Shown piece by piece: positions 53,011 through 61,788 of a DNA stretch of 64,000 nt; within the stretch, counting starts at the first letter, position 1, and each line of letters opens with the position of its first letter. The stretch lies in assembly GCA_965369375.1 (NCBI GenBank), contig CBDUQN010000006.1:1-64000 (forward strand). Direction: 5' to 3'. The stretch comes from CBDUQN01 sp965369375. Its GTDB lineage: Bacteria; Krumholzibacteriota; Krumholzibacteriia; Krumholzibacteriales; Krumholzibacteriaceae. The position numbers and the translations under genes were made by a program. Under the pieces are notes generated by a model. The model worked only from the letters and a program-made list of their open reading frames with translations, did not search any database and was not told the DNA's origin.

Positions 53011-54495
53011 ATGATTGAGCAGAAGAAGAAATGGATTATAGGGGCGGCCGCCGCAGCGGTCGTTGCCGTCATCGTTATCACGGCGTTAACCTTGCGGGAC
53101 GGGCGTGACGGACCGGTCTTGCACTTCCTCGGGGCCGCGCGGGAAGTCGGCGGATCGTCTCTGCTGGTGGAGACGGGCGAGGGGTGCTTTCTCGTCGACT
53201 GCGGCGCTTTCGGTGAAGCGGGGCTCAAAGTCCTGCCGCCCGATCCGGAACGCGTCGGATTCGTTGTCGTCACGCATGCTCACGGCGATCATTGCGGACT
53301 GCTGCCGGAGCTCTGTGCCGCCGGTTTCAGGGGAACGATCTACTGCACGCCTCCGACGGCACGGCTCGTTCCCGTGATGCTGAGGATGTCGAGGGGGATT
53401 TCACGCAACAAGGTGCCGCGCGAAGATTTCGATAGAGCCCTGCAGAGCATAGAGGCCGTTCCATTTGGAGAGACCGTCGAGAGGGACAATGTCTCCTTCA
53501 CCTTTCACAGGGCCGAACACCTGCTCGGTGCGGCCTTCGTCGAGGCATGCATCAGGTGGGAGGGCCGGGAAATAACGGTCGTCTTTTCGGGTGATCTCGG
53601 AGCCGGCAACTCGGCACTTCTGCAACCTTTGGAAAGATGCGTCGATGCGGACTACGTCGTGATGGAATCGACGTACGGCGGTGTGGTGCGTTGTGCGGCG
53701 GTGCATGATGGAGCGGCGGCGCCCGGCGATGCGGCGGCGCGCAGCGCGGCCGAGCAATGGTACCGGCCGTTTGCAGAAGCGGTCGGGAACACCCTTCGCG
53801 GCGGCGGGGATGTCTTGATTCCGAGTTTCACGCTCGGGAGAACGCAGGAAGTGTGTGCCGTTATCGATCTCTTTCGGCGCGAGGGGGTGATACCTCCCGA
53901 AACGGATGTGTATGTCGATAGCCCCACGGCGAAAAAGGTGACGGTGATCTACCGCCGCTTTGCCGACGAGTTGTCCCGGGCGGCGCGGGAATTCTATTCT
54001 GCGGGGATGCTGCGGTCCCCGTACCTTCATGAGATCAAGAGCAGGGTCTCGCTCGCCGTTCATGAGCGGGCGCATGATCCGGCCATATTCGTATCCTCGA
54101 GCGGCGATCTCGGCTTCGCGAATTCTCCGAGACACCTCATGAAGATGTTCGGTGATCCGGATAATCTCCTCTGTATTGTGGGTTGGCAATCACCCGGCTC
54201 ACTCGGCAGCCGTCTCGTTGCGGGCGACAGCCCCGTGCTCGTCAGGTACCGCGAGGGGAGGAGATTCAGGAGTGAGTGGATATCGCCCGCTCTCTCGATC
54301 GAGCGTATAACGTTGTTCTCGGGTCATGCCGATCAGAGAGGATTGCTCGACTGGCTCGGCTCGGCGCGGGGTGTCAGGACGGTCTTTCTCGTTCACGGAG
54401 AAGCGGATCAGTCTGAAAAGCTCGCAGAGATGATAACCACGGAGCTCGGTCTCGACGTCGAGGTGCCGCGGCGGGGAGAGAAGTTTACGCTGTAG
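53011..54495 (+). CDS. Membrane-anchored metallo-beta-lactamase-fold beta-CASP protein
   Basis: This 494-residue protein begins with a basic tip (MIEQKKK) and one membrane helix (WIIGAAAAAVVAVIVITALTL, residues 8-28). A full MBL/beta-CASP module follows: FLVDCGAF (motif 1), THAHGDHCG (motif 2), HRAEHLLGA (motif 3), FSGDLG (motif 4) and VMESTYGG (motif A). The beta-CASP insert carries PSFTLGRTQEVCAVIDLF, DSPTAKKVTVIYRR and VSSSGDLGF, with SGHADQRGLLDW (motif B) and FLVHGE (motif C) at the end. All metal ligands appear present. Relatives of the CPSF73/RNase J class are cytosolic RNases or DNases. By the positive-inside rule this copy would face the periplasm. It lies between the peptide-binding protein and its permeases. 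Confidence 0.88.
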   Translation: MIEQKKKWIIGAAAAAVVAVIVITALTLRDGRDGPVLHFLGAAREVGGSSLLVETGEGCFLVDCGAFGEAGLKVLPPDPERVGFVVVTHAHGDHCGLLPELCAAGFRGTIYCTPPTARLVPVMLRMSRGISRNKVPREDFDRALQSIEAVPFGETVERDNVSFTFHRAEHLLGAAFVEACIRWEGREITVVFSGDLGAGNSALLQPLERCVDADYVVMESTYGGVVRCAAVHDGAAAPGDAAARSAAEQWYRPFAEAVGNTLRGGGDVLIPSFTLGRTQEVCAVIDLFRREGVIPPETDVYVDSPTAKKVTVIYRRFADELSRAAREFYSAGMLRSPYLHEIKSRVSLAVHERAHDPAIFVSSSGDLGFANSPRHLMKMFGDPDNLLCIVGWQSPGSLGSRLVAGDSPVLVRYREGRRFRSEWISPALSIERITLFSGHADQRGLLDWLGSARGVRTVFLVHGEADQSEKLAEMITTELGLDVEVPRRGEKFTL

Positions 54496-54509
54496 GATGG
54501 CGGATTGAT

Positions 54510-55520
54510 ATGACGTTTTATATTCTCAAGAGAGCGCTGCGGGCCGTACCAGTTGTTATCGTGGTCTCGATCGTGGTCTTTTCGCTCCTCCATGTTGCGC
54601 CGGGCGGTCCGACGGGCGTTATGTCGGGCAATCCTAAGGTGACCGAGGACGACATGGCACGGATCAGGGAGCATTACGGATTGGACAAACCGCTGCCGCT
54701 GCAGTACTGCTACTGGTTTCGCCAGGTCTTTCTCCGTTTCGATTTCGGCACGAGTTATGTCAACGGTCAGCCGGTATCCGGGATGATCCTTGAACGGCTG
54801 CCGGCCACCCTCGAGCTCATGGGAACGGCGTTCGCCCTCGCCTTCTGCCTCTGCATCGTATTCGGTGTCCTTTCCGCCGTGAACAAGAACGGTTTCTTCG
54901 ATTCCATCCTCTCAATCGTCTCCGCCGTGGGCATGTCGGTGCCCGTTTTCTGGCTCGGCCTGATGGCGATAGGCGTATTCTCGCTCAAACTCGGCATTCT
55001 GCCCGCCGGGGGAAGAACGTCATTGGGAGGCTCGGTGGGCTTTGTCGACCACATCAGGCATCTTGTTCTTCCCGCCACGGTTCTCGCGCTCGCCTATTTC
55101 GCCTCGTGGATCAGATATCTGCGTACCGGCCTCGTCGAAGCGGGTTCGCGAAATTTCATTAGAACGGCGCGCGCGAAGGGGCTCGGCGAGCGTATCATCG
55201 TCTTCAAGCATACACTCAAAAACGCCATAATCCCGCTCATCGCCGTCATCAGCATGCAGGTTTCGACACTGTTTACGGGCGCCGTTCTCACCGAAACGGT
55301 TTTCTCCTGGCCGGGCATGGGCAGGCTCTTCTATGAGGGGCTGCAGCGCTATGATTACACGCGCATTCTCGGCGTGGTCGTCATTTCTTCGCTGCTGATC
55401 ATTCTCTTCAATCTCCTCGGCGACCTTCTCGGCATGATCGTGGATCCGAGGATTTCGCCGGCCTCATTCGACGGCCGGATGGCGCGCGGCGGTATGAAGA
55501 AGGTCGCGAGCGGTACGTAG
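54510..55520 (+). CDS. Peptide ABC permease, OppB/DppB-like (second system)
   Basis: This 336-residue permease begins FYILKRALRAVPVVIVVSIVVFSLLHVAPGGPTGVM and includes LDKPLPLQYCYWFRQVFLRFDFGTSY, PVFWLGLMAIGVFSLKLGILPAGG, and the EAA loop RNFIRTARAKGLGERIIVFKHTLKNAIIPL. It forms the channel with the OppC-like protein encoded 20 bases downstream. Compared with the copy at 21211 it is longer, with extra residues around PAGGRTSLGGSVGF. Confidence 0.92.
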   Translation: MTFYILKRALRAVPVVIVVSIVVFSLLHVAPGGPTGVMSGNPKVTEDDMARIREHYGLDKPLPLQYCYWFRQVFLRFDFGTSYVNGQPVSGMILERLPATLELMGTAFALAFCLCIVFGVLSAVNKNGFFDSILSIVSAVGMSVPVFWLGLMAIGVFSLKLGILPAGGRTSLGGSVGFVDHIRHLVLPATVLALAYFASWIRYLRTGLVEAGSRNFIRTARAKGLGERIIVFKHTLKNAIIPLIAVISMQVSTLFTGAVLTETVFSWPGMGRLFYEGLQRYDYTRILGVVVISSLLIILFNLLGDLLGMIVDPRISPASFDGRMARGGMKKVASGT

Positions 55521-55540
55521 CGAATCATGAAGGATTCGGT

Positions 55541-56440
55541 GTGATGGAGATACAGATACCCGGATATGCATTCAACCTGTCCCTTGACAGCCGTGCCACG
55601 GGAAAATCGGACGGATGGGGAGGGCTCTTCCCGGGACGCCCGAGATCCCGCGCCGCTTCGTATGCGCTCTTCAGTATTGCTCTCATCGTCGTTGTTTCAG
55701 TATTTGCTCCGCTCCTAACGCCGTACGGGCGGGATGCCATAGATTTGAATAACATTCTCGCACGGCCGTCACTCACGCACGTGTTCGGGACCGACGAGCT
55801 CGGCAGGGATGTCTTCACGAGACTCGCCTTCGGCGGGCGGTTCACGCTTCTCGTTGCATTCTGTTCGGTGATGATAGCCACATCCGCAGGTTTGGCGATG
55901 GGGGCGCTGTCGGGATACTACGGCGGGCGGGTGGACGGTGCCGTAACGGCGATGGTGGATCTCTTCCTCTCCGTGCCGACATTCCTCGTTCTTCTCGTCG
56001 CCGCGGCGTTCGGCGGCGGGCGCCTCTGGATAATCCCCCTTGTGATCGGAGGGACTTCATGGATGGAATGCGCGCGGATCGTCAGGGCGAAGGTTCTCAC
56101 GCTCAAGGAGGAGGAATTTGTCGAAGCGGCCCGATCGATCGGTGTTCACGACCGCGTAATCGTTTTCAGGCACATTCTTCCTCATGCGCTTCCCCCCGTT
56201 ATCGTTGCGGCGACGGTCGGATTCGCGCAGGCGATGCTCATCGAGAGCGGCTTGAGCTTCCTCGGCTTCGGCGTTCAGCCGCCCCTGCCGACCTGGGGAA
56301 ACATGCTCGAGAATTCATGGATATTTCTCCGCAGATCGCCGACCGCTGCAATTGCCCCGGGCTTCATGATTTTTTTCACCTGTCTCTGTTTCAATATTGT
56401 CGGCGATAATTTGCGGCGGACGCTTGCAAGAGATCGATAA
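55541..56440 (+). CDS. Peptide ABC permease, OppC/DppC-like (second system)
   Basis: This 299-residue permease has a longer N-terminal cytosolic stretch (to about residue 40), then LTHVFGTDELGRDVFTRLAFGGRFTLLVAF, the EAA loop EEEFVEAARSIGVHDRVIVFRHILPHALPPV, and GLSFLGFGVQPPLPTWG. The start is GTG 55541 or the adjacent ATG 55544. No ATPase subunits follow; the transporter must borrow ATPases encoded elsewhere. Confidence 0.92.
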   Translation: MMEIQIPGYAFNLSLDSRATGKSDGWGGLFPGRPRSRAASYALFSIALIVVVSVFAPLLTPYGRDAIDLNNILARPSLTHVFGTDELGRDVFTRLAFGGRFTLLVAFCSVMIATSAGLAMGALSGYYGGRVDGAVTAMVDLFLSVPTFLVLLVAAAFGGGRLWIIPLVIGGTSWMECARIVRAKVLTLKEEEFVEAARSIGVHDRVIVFRHILPHALPPVIVAATVGFAQAMLIESGLSFLGFGVQPPLPTWGNMLENSWIFLRRSPTAAIAPGFMIFFTCLCFNIVGDNLRRTLARDR

Positions 56441-56511
56441 TCCGATTACATTTGGAAGCTGGGCACGGCTGCTGAAACTCCCCGTCATCGAAACGCGGAG
56501 CGTTGAACATC

Positions 56512-57549
56512 ATGAGCGAAAAAGTCAAGGCCATAGGCCTCGTCTCCGGCGGACTCGACAGCGCCCTCGCCGTTGCGCTTCTGAAGCGGCAGGGGATCGA
56601 ACTGCTCGGGCTTCACTATTTCAACGGCTTCTCTTCCGGTGCACTGAAGGCCGAGGTGCATGGAACGGTTTCCCGTCTCGAAATGCTCGAGGAGAAGACC
56701 AGGAGCCTCGAGCTGAGCCTCGGCATTCCGGTCGAGATCATCGATATCTCCGAGGAGTACCTCGATCTGCTTGTTTCACCGGACCACGGGTACGGTAAAA
56801 ACGTCAATCCCTGTATCGACTGCCGGATCGATATGCTCGCGAGAACGAGGGAGCGGATCGAGCGCGGCGAAGCCCGTTTCGTGTTTACCGGCGAGGTGCT
56901 CGGGCAGCGGCCGATGTCACAGCACAAACAGGCCATGAATACGGTCGAGCGCGAAAGCGGATTGAGGGGGCTTTTGCTGCGTCCCCTCTGCGCGAAGCTG
57001 TTGCCGCCGACGATCGCGGAAGAAAAGGGATGGGTTCGCAGGGAGGAGATGCTCGACATACAGGGCCGTTCCCGCAAGCGGCAGATGCGGCTCGCCGGGG
57101 AGCTCGGGATCGGCGGGTATTCGACGCCCGCCGGCGGATGCATACTGACCGATGAGAACTACGCCCGCAAATTCAAGGATCTCATGGATCACAAGGAACA
57201 ACCGGCGCTTCGGCGAACAGAGGCGATTCTTCTTTCGATCGGAAGGCACCTGCGCCTCTCTCCCGATGTGAAGATCGTTGTCGGCAGGGAAGAGGCGGAG
57301 AACCATTACATAGAAGAGCACTGGAGCGAAAGCTGGCTCGCCACGACACTCGATCAGCCCGGACCCACCGTGTTGATACAGGGTGTACCGGCCGAGCGTG
57401 ATTTCGAAACGGTTGCCGCCATCACTGCGAGGTACAGCGACGGAAAAAATCTGGAGAGCGTGCGTGTGGGAGTGAAGAAGGGCGATGCGGAGAGGATTTT
57501 TCACGTAGCGCCGGCGGCCGACGACGTGCTGGAGCGGTACAGGATCTAG
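56512..57549 (+). CDS. PP-loop ATPase, tRNA-thiolase-like, with C-terminal NFACT-R-like region
   Basis: This 345-residue ATP pyrophosphatase-type enzyme has the PP-loop SGGLDSALA at residues 12-20. A Cys pair is present (NPCIDCRIDML, Cys101 and Cys104), as are VFTGEVLGQRPMSQHKQAM and YSTPAGGCILTDENYARKFKDL, the latter typical of MnmA/ThiI-like proteins that sulfurate tRNA. The last ~120 residues (LRLSPDVKIVVGREEAENHYIEEH ... PTVLIQGVPAERDFETVAAI) resemble the RNA-binding NFACT-R type found fused to such PP-loop enzymes. A TTG nine bases upstream (56503) is an alternative start. It is probably co-transcribed with the peptide transporter but functionally unrelated. Confidence 0.82.
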   Translation: MSEKVKAIGLVSGGLDSALAVALLKRQGIELLGLHYFNGFSSGALKAEVHGTVSRLEMLEEKTRSLELSLGIPVEIIDISEEYLDLLVSPDHGYGKNVNPCIDCRIDMLARTRERIERGEARFVFTGEVLGQRPMSQHKQAMNTVERESGLRGLLLRPLCAKLLPPTIAEEKGWVRREEMLDIQGRSRKRQMRLAGELGIGGYSTPAGGCILTDENYARKFKDLMDHKEQPALRRTEAILLSIGRHLRLSPDVKIVVGREEAENHYIEEHWSESWLATTLDQPGPTVLIQGVPAERDFETVAAITARYSDGKNLESVRVGVKKGDAERIFHVAPAADDVLERYRI

Positions 57550-57611
57550 AGCTCAAAGCGGCATTGACCATTGTCTTCCAGCTGCCGCGTGCCGCTTCTC
57601 AATCCCCTCGA

Positions 57612-58115
57612 TTACTTCCGCCTGAAAAACGTTTCGATGATTTCTCGGTGACTCTCGAACGCGAGCTCGGGAAGCTCGTCAGGGGGGTAGAACCGCGCCT
57701 CTTCGGCGTCGTCTCCCGCCCGCGTTTCACCCTCATAACGGGCGAAGTGGTAACCGATAATGAGAAGTGATACTTTGTAGAAATCGCTCTCCTGGTATAT
57801 GATATCGATGAGGGTCGGCTCGAATGCCTCGAGTCCCGTTTCTTCCTCCAGTTCCCTCCGCGCGGCCGCCCCGGGGTTCTCGCCCGTTTCGACGAATCCG
57901 CCGGGCAGCGCCCACCGGTTCTTTCCCGGCTCCCTGTTTCTCAGCACGAGAAGGATGCGGCCCGATTCGTCCTGCACGAGCGCCGTCGCGGCTGGAATGG
58001 GATTTTCGTATACGAACCGATTTTCGCTCTCGCAGAATAGGCGCAACCGGCCCTCTCCCTCTCTCTCACCGAGAGGCGCACCGCAGTAGGGACAGAATCG
58101 TCTTTCACTCTTCAT
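57612..58115 (-). CDS. NUDIX hydrolase with zinc-ribbon N-terminus
   Basis: This 167-residue protein has an N-terminal CPYCG ... FC ribbon (residues 8-28) and a complete NUDIX box at residues 73-95 (G-x5-E-x7-REL-x-EE-x-GL). Enzymes of this type hydrolyse nucleoside diphosphate derivatives such as ADP-ribose or NADH. The ribbon resembles that of NudC-like NADH pyrophosphatases, but the chain is shorter than NudC. The - strand frame is open up to 58340, but the ATG at 58115 fits the domain start. It is divergent from cstA. Confidence 0.9.
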   Translation of the reverse strand: MKSERRFCPYCGAPLGEREGEGRLRLFCESENRFVYENPIPAATALVQDESGRILLVLRNREPGKNRWALPGGFVETGENPGAAARRELEEETGLEAFEPTLIDIIYQESDFYKVSLLIIGYHFARYEGETRAGDDAEEARFYPPDELPELAFESHREIIETFFRRK

Positions 58116-58271
58116 CGCACGGGCTCCGTTTGCTACCAGAGCACAATACGGTATCGGGCTCGGATTCTGCAAGATCGAAGTTGGCGGCCGGTCTACGCAG
58201 TTTTTTTTCGGACAATGCTCTCCGGCACGTGTCCGCCTTATCGCTGCGTCATATCGCCGCGTCATTTCGGA

Positions 58272-58300
58272 TTGCCGTTTAGCGGTGATTACGGTACTAT
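58272..58300 (+). promoter_or_regulatory. Probable promoter of cstA
   Basis: TTGCCG at 58272-58277, 17 bases, then TACTAT at 58295-58300, about 40 bases before the ATG. GAGAGAGGA upstream of the ATG is the ribosome site. The rest of the 225-base gap after the NUDIX gene shows no other feature. Confidence 0.5.
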
Positions 58301-58339
58301 TTTCATCGGCTTGCTCGGAAGAGAGAGGAATCGATTTCA

Positions 58340-59995
58340 ATGAACTCCCTTATCGTATCCATTGTGTCTCTTCTGATCTACATCATCGCCTATAAATATT
58401 ATTCGGGCTTTCTGAGCAAACGGGTGCTCTCCCTCGATCCCGTTCGGCGCACGCCGGCGCGTGAGTATGAGGACGGCGTCGACTTTGTGCCGACGAGCAA
58501 GATTATTCTCTTCGGTCATCACTTTGCATCGATTGCCGGTCTCGGTCCGATCCTCGGCCCCGCGATCGCCGTGATCTGGGGCTGGCTCCCCGCCGTGCTC
58601 TGGATCCTCTTCGGCTCGATCCTTCTCGGGGGCGTGCATGACCTGACAACCCTCTACGTCAGCTTGCGCAACCGGGGCAGATCGATCGGAGACGTCACAA
58701 AGTCCCTCGTCGGCCCGCGGGCGAGGATCCTCTTTCTGTTGCTGATCTTTTTCACGCTATCGCTTGCCATGGGTACGTTCGTTCGGGTGATCGCCACTCT
58801 CTTTACGGAAGGTTTCCATCCGGAATCGGTTCTCCCCGTTATAACGCTGATCTTTGTCGCCGTCGGCGTGGGATTTCTCGTCTACCGGCATGGCGTAGGC
58901 ATTGCGCGTGCGACCATCGTTGCGCTCGTTATCATGTTTTTCACGATCTGGCTCGGCACAAGGGTGCCCGTTACCGGCGTGACGACAACGGGCTGGGTCT
59001 CTGTGCTCATTATCTACGCCTACATCGCGTCGGTGCTCCCCGTATGGCTCCTGCTGCAGCCGAGGGATTACCTCAACGCCTACCAGCTCGTCATCGGTAT
59101 GGTTCTCATGTATGCCGGCCTTTTCGTCTTCCACCCTGAAATCGCCGCGCCGGCGGTGAACAGCGCCCCGGCGGGCGCACCGTCGCTGTTCCCCTTTCTC
59201 TTTATTACGATCGCGTGCGGCGCCATATCCGGATTTCACAATCTCGTGTCGACGGGGACGACATCGAAGCAACTCGGCAGCGAGCCGGACGCCCGCCCGA
59301 TAGCCTACGGCGGGATGATTGCCGAGGGAGCGCTTGCCATTATCGTCGTGCTCGCATGCACGGCCGGGGTGACGCGCGCCGAGTGGTTCGATCATTACGC
59401 GTCCTGGCAGTCGGCGGCCGGCCTGAGCGCCAAGATGGAGGTCTTTGTGCAGGGGGCCGGGACGTTCATTTCCAAGCTCGGGATTCCGGCTGATCTGGCG
59501 AGGAGCTTTATCGTGGTCATGGCCGTCGGATTCGCCATGACGACGCTCGATTCGGGAACCCGCCTGCTCCGCTACAATCTCGAAGAGCTCGGCGAGAGCC
59601 TCAACATCGGGCCGCTTCGGAATCGCTTTATCGCCACATTCGGTGCCGTTCTCGGTATCGGATACTTCAGTTTCATGACGGTCGGAGGCAAACCGGTGGG
59701 ACTGACACTGTGGGAGCTCTTCGGAACGACAAATCAGATACTCGCTGCGCTGGGGCTTCTCACCGTTTCCCTCTTTCTCTACCGCCAGGGAAAGCCGATC
59801 ATCTACACGCTGCTTCCCATGATCGGCATGATGATCATGACGGTTACCGCCATGATCATAAAACTCAGGGCCAACTTCGCGGCGCGCCACTGGCCGCTGC
59901 TCATCGTCGGCGCGATTATCCTCGTGCTCGTCGTCTGGCTCGTAGTCGAATCGATACTCGCCTTCAAGAGGCACGCAGGCCTCAATTCAACGTGA
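58340..59995 (+). CDS. cstA: Carbon starvation protein CstA family transporter
   Basis: This 551-residue polytopic membrane protein contains the CstA core: YEDGVDFVPTSKIILFGHHFASIAGLGPILGPAIAVIWGWLPAVLWILFGSILLGGVHD, LPVWLLLQPRDYLNAYQL, and ACGAISGFHNLVSTGTTSKQL. Family members import peptides or pyruvate, often under nutrient stress. It is shorter than the ~700-residue E. coli CstA, like many CstA homologues outside Proteobacteria. In a genome segment with two peptide ABC systems it adds a third potential peptide or pyruvate route. Confidence 0.94.
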   Translation: MNSLIVSIVSLLIYIIAYKYYSGFLSKRVLSLDPVRRTPAREYEDGVDFVPTSKIILFGHHFASIAGLGPILGPAIAVIWGWLPAVLWILFGSILLGGVHDLTTLYVSLRNRGRSIGDVTKSLVGPRARILFLLLIFFTLSLAMGTFVRVIATLFTEGFHPESVLPVITLIFVAVGVGFLVYRHGVGIARATIVALVIMFFTIWLGTRVPVTGVTTTGWVSVLIIYAYIASVLPVWLLLQPRDYLNAYQLVIGMVLMYAGLFVFHPEIAAPAVNSAPAGAPSLFPFLFITIACGAISGFHNLVSTGTTSKQLGSEPDARPIAYGGMIAEGALAIIVVLACTAGVTRAEWFDHYASWQSAAGLSAKMEVFVQGAGTFISKLGIPADLARSFIVVMAVGFAMTTLDSGTRLLRYNLEELGESLNIGPLRNRFIATFGAVLGIGYFSFMTVGGKPVGLTLWELFGTTNQILAALGLLTVSLFLYRQGKPIIYTLLPMIGMMIMTVTAMIIKLRANFAARHWPLLIVGAIILVLVVWLVVESILAFKRHAGLNST

Positions 59996-60082
59996 GGGGG
60001 GAAGCCGGTGCATTGCAGCGGCATTACCGCGCCGGAGGGAATAATCGAAGATGTTTTTCCGTGATCGAAGGGAAGAAGCGGC

Positions 60083-61012
60083 TTGAGAAAGAAGTTTGAT
60101 GTCGTCGGGCTCGGTTACACCGCCCTCGATTATCTGGGGATCGTGCCCCATCTGCCCGCGGAGAACCGCAAGCTCGAGCTGCTCGATTTCCACGTTCAGG
60201 GCGGCGGCCCGGCGGCGACGGCGCTCGTCACGGCCCGGCGGCTCGGTCTCTCCGCCTCGTATATCGGGAAGGTGGGAGACGATGATTTCGGGAAACGCAT
60301 GCTCTCGGAGCTGAAAACCGAAGACGTGGAAACTGATTCCGTTATCATCGAAACTGGCGCGAGCTCTCAGTTCGCGTTTATCATGGTCGATGAATCGACG
60401 GCGGCGCGGACGATTCTATGGACGAGGGGATCGGTGTCGAGGATCATCCCCGATGAGATCGATCTCGGGTTGATCGGATCGGCGCGCGTGTTGCTCGTCG
60501 ACGACCTCGAACCGGCGGCTGCGCTCGCGGCGGCCCGTGAGGCGAACGAGCGGGGTGTTCCCGTTGTCATCGACGCGGGATCGTTGCGGCCGGGAGTCGA
60601 GAAGATCCTTCCATGCTGCGATTATATCATTGCCAGTGAGGTCTTCGCCGAGCAGCTTACCGGCGGTAATGATCACGTGCGTTCCCTCGAAGAGCTCCTT
60701 GTGTTCGGCCCGGCGGCAGCGGCCGTGACCCTCGGAGAGAGGGGGTGCGTTGCCCTCTCAGCCGACGGTCTGATCGAGGCCGAAGGATTCGAAGTCGATG
60801 CGGTGGATACGACGGGCGCGGGTGACGTTTTCCACGGAGCGTTTCTCTTCGCTGTTCTTCAGGGATGGGATCTCTACCGGTCGTGCGTCTTCTCGAATGC
60901 CGTTGCGGCGCTGGCCTGCCGCGCGCTCGGCGGGCGGGCGGGCATTCCGGACCTCGATGAGGCATTGTTGTTTCTCAGGCAAAGAAAACCCGATATCGTT
61001 TTTACGCTTTGA
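60083..61012 (+). CDS. PfkB-family carbohydrate kinase
   Basis: This 309-residue ribokinase-like sugar kinase starts at a TTG with GGGAAG upstream. It has the opening FDVVGLGYTALDYLGIVP, the substrate region VQGGGPAATALVTARRLGLSASYIGKVGDDDFG, and the ATP/catalytic signature DTTGAGDVFHGAF at residues 242-254 with Asp248 as base. The exact sugar cannot be inferred. It is 87 bases after cstA and convergent with the phosphoesterase gene. Confidence 0.9.
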   Translation: MRKKFDVVGLGYTALDYLGIVPHLPAENRKLELLDFHVQGGGPAATALVTARRLGLSASYIGKVGDDDFGKRMLSELKTEDVETDSVIIETGASSQFAFIMVDESTAARTILWTRGSVSRIIPDEIDLGLIGSARVLLVDDLEPAAALAAAREANERGVPVVIDAGSLRPGVEKILPCCDYIIASEVFAEQLTGGNDHVRSLEELLVFGPAAAAVTLGERGCVALSADGLIEAEGFEVDAVDTTGAGDVFHGAFLFAVLQGWDLYRSCVFSNAVAALACRALGGRAGIPDLDEALLFLRQRKPDIVFTL

Positions 61013-61028
61013 ATCCCCGCGAGCGCAA

Positions 61029-61523
61029 TCACGCGCTAACGGTGAAATGCCGCTCGGTCCCCGCTGCGAGATCGAAGAGTATCCAACCGGGGGGCTCGAG
61101 CAGCCCCATCATTTCGCCGGGATTGATGAGGTGTGTCCCGCCGATCTTTTCGCTATTTCTCCGGTGCGTGTGTCCGTGGAAGACGGCGGTGTATGCGCCC
61201 GTGTAGGCCAGCCCGCGGGCGAACTCGGGCCGGTGGGTGAACGCGATCTCACCATCGTCCGTATCCAGAAATCCCATCTCACCGTGCAGAGTGATATTGG
61301 GAAATCCCCTCGACACGTTCCCGATTGTGAAGCGGTCCCCTTCATTGTTGCCGAAGACGATATGCACCGGACCGTCGAATTCGGCCATACGGTCGATCAC
61401 GAAGGGGGCGCAGAGGTCGCCGCAGTGCAGCAGCATGTCAGGCTTCTGCTTGTTTATCTCCGCTATCGCAGTGTCGATGTTTTCGAGGTGATCGTGCGTA
61501 TCGCTCATTACCGCTACTATCAT
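61029..61523 (-). CDS. YfcE/MJ0936-type metallophosphoesterase
   Basis: This 164-residue calcineurin-like phosphoesterase carries the metal motifs MIVAVMSDTHDH (Asp8, His10), LLHCGDLCAP, VFGNNEGD, ITLHGEMGF and FHGHTHRR. The usual GNCD is GNNEG here as in other short family members. These enzymes hydrolyse phosphodiesters in vitro. The frame is open to 61628 but the ATG at 61523 with AAAGGG upstream matches the family N-terminus. The promoter at 61599-61628 drives it. Confidence 0.92.
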   Translation of the reverse strand: MIVAVMSDTHDHLENIDTAIAEINKQKPDMLLHCGDLCAPFVIDRMAEFDGPVHIVFGNNEGDRFTIGNVSRGFPNITLHGEMGFLDTDDGEIAFTHRPEFARGLAYTGAYTAVFHGHTHRRNSEKIGGTHLINPGEMMGLLEPPGWILFDLAAGTERHFTVSA

Positions 61524-61598
61524 GATGCGCCCTTTCTCGCCCCGCCGTTGTTTTGCACGGCGGCTTTCCCGATAACCGTTAAAGGTCCTTTTCCATGA

Positions 61599-61628
61599 AT
61601 TATAAGGCCAAGCTTTGATTGTTGACAA
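61599..61628 (-). promoter_or_regulatory. Strong promoter of the phosphoesterase gene
   Basis: On the - strand TTGTCA (61628-61623), 18 bases, then a perfect TATAAT (61604-61599). It lies about 75 bases upstream of the start codon at 61523. Confidence 0.75.
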
Positions 61629-61682
61629 AGCCTATAATTTTTAGGATCGTCGTACGCGGGATATTTGCCAAATCATGAGTAC

Positions 61683-61756
61683 GCGATATCCGCAATTCTA
61701 CCGGGTTTTCGAAGCACAGGCGATATCCGCAATTCTACCGGGTTTTCGAAGCACAG
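61683..61756. repeat. 37-bp perfect tandem duplication before cutA
   Basis: Two identical 37-bp copies beginning GCGATATCCGCAATTC (61683-61719 and 61720-61756) lie 32 bases before the cutA start codon. The sequence is unrelated to the other 37-bp duplication at 21122, although both have the same length and both sit at the 5' end of a gene. Confidence 0.93.
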
Positions 61757-61788
61757 CCACGCTGCTTGGCGAACGATGGAGGAGCGTT

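Noticed and set aside
57564..57770. Short + strand frame between the PP-loop gene and the NUDIX gene
   Set aside because: It overlaps the NUDIX coding region on the opposite strand and lacks a ribosome site or homology.
58757..59974. Long - strand frame of about 405 codons opposite cstA
   Set aside because: The product is rich in His, Asp, Glu and Arg without hydrophobic core, as expected from the complement of a membrane-protein gene.
61622..61638. TTGACA and TATAAT close together on the + strand upstream of cutA
   Set aside because: They are only five bases apart, so they cannot act together as one promoter; the same DNA makes a well-spaced promoter on the - strand.
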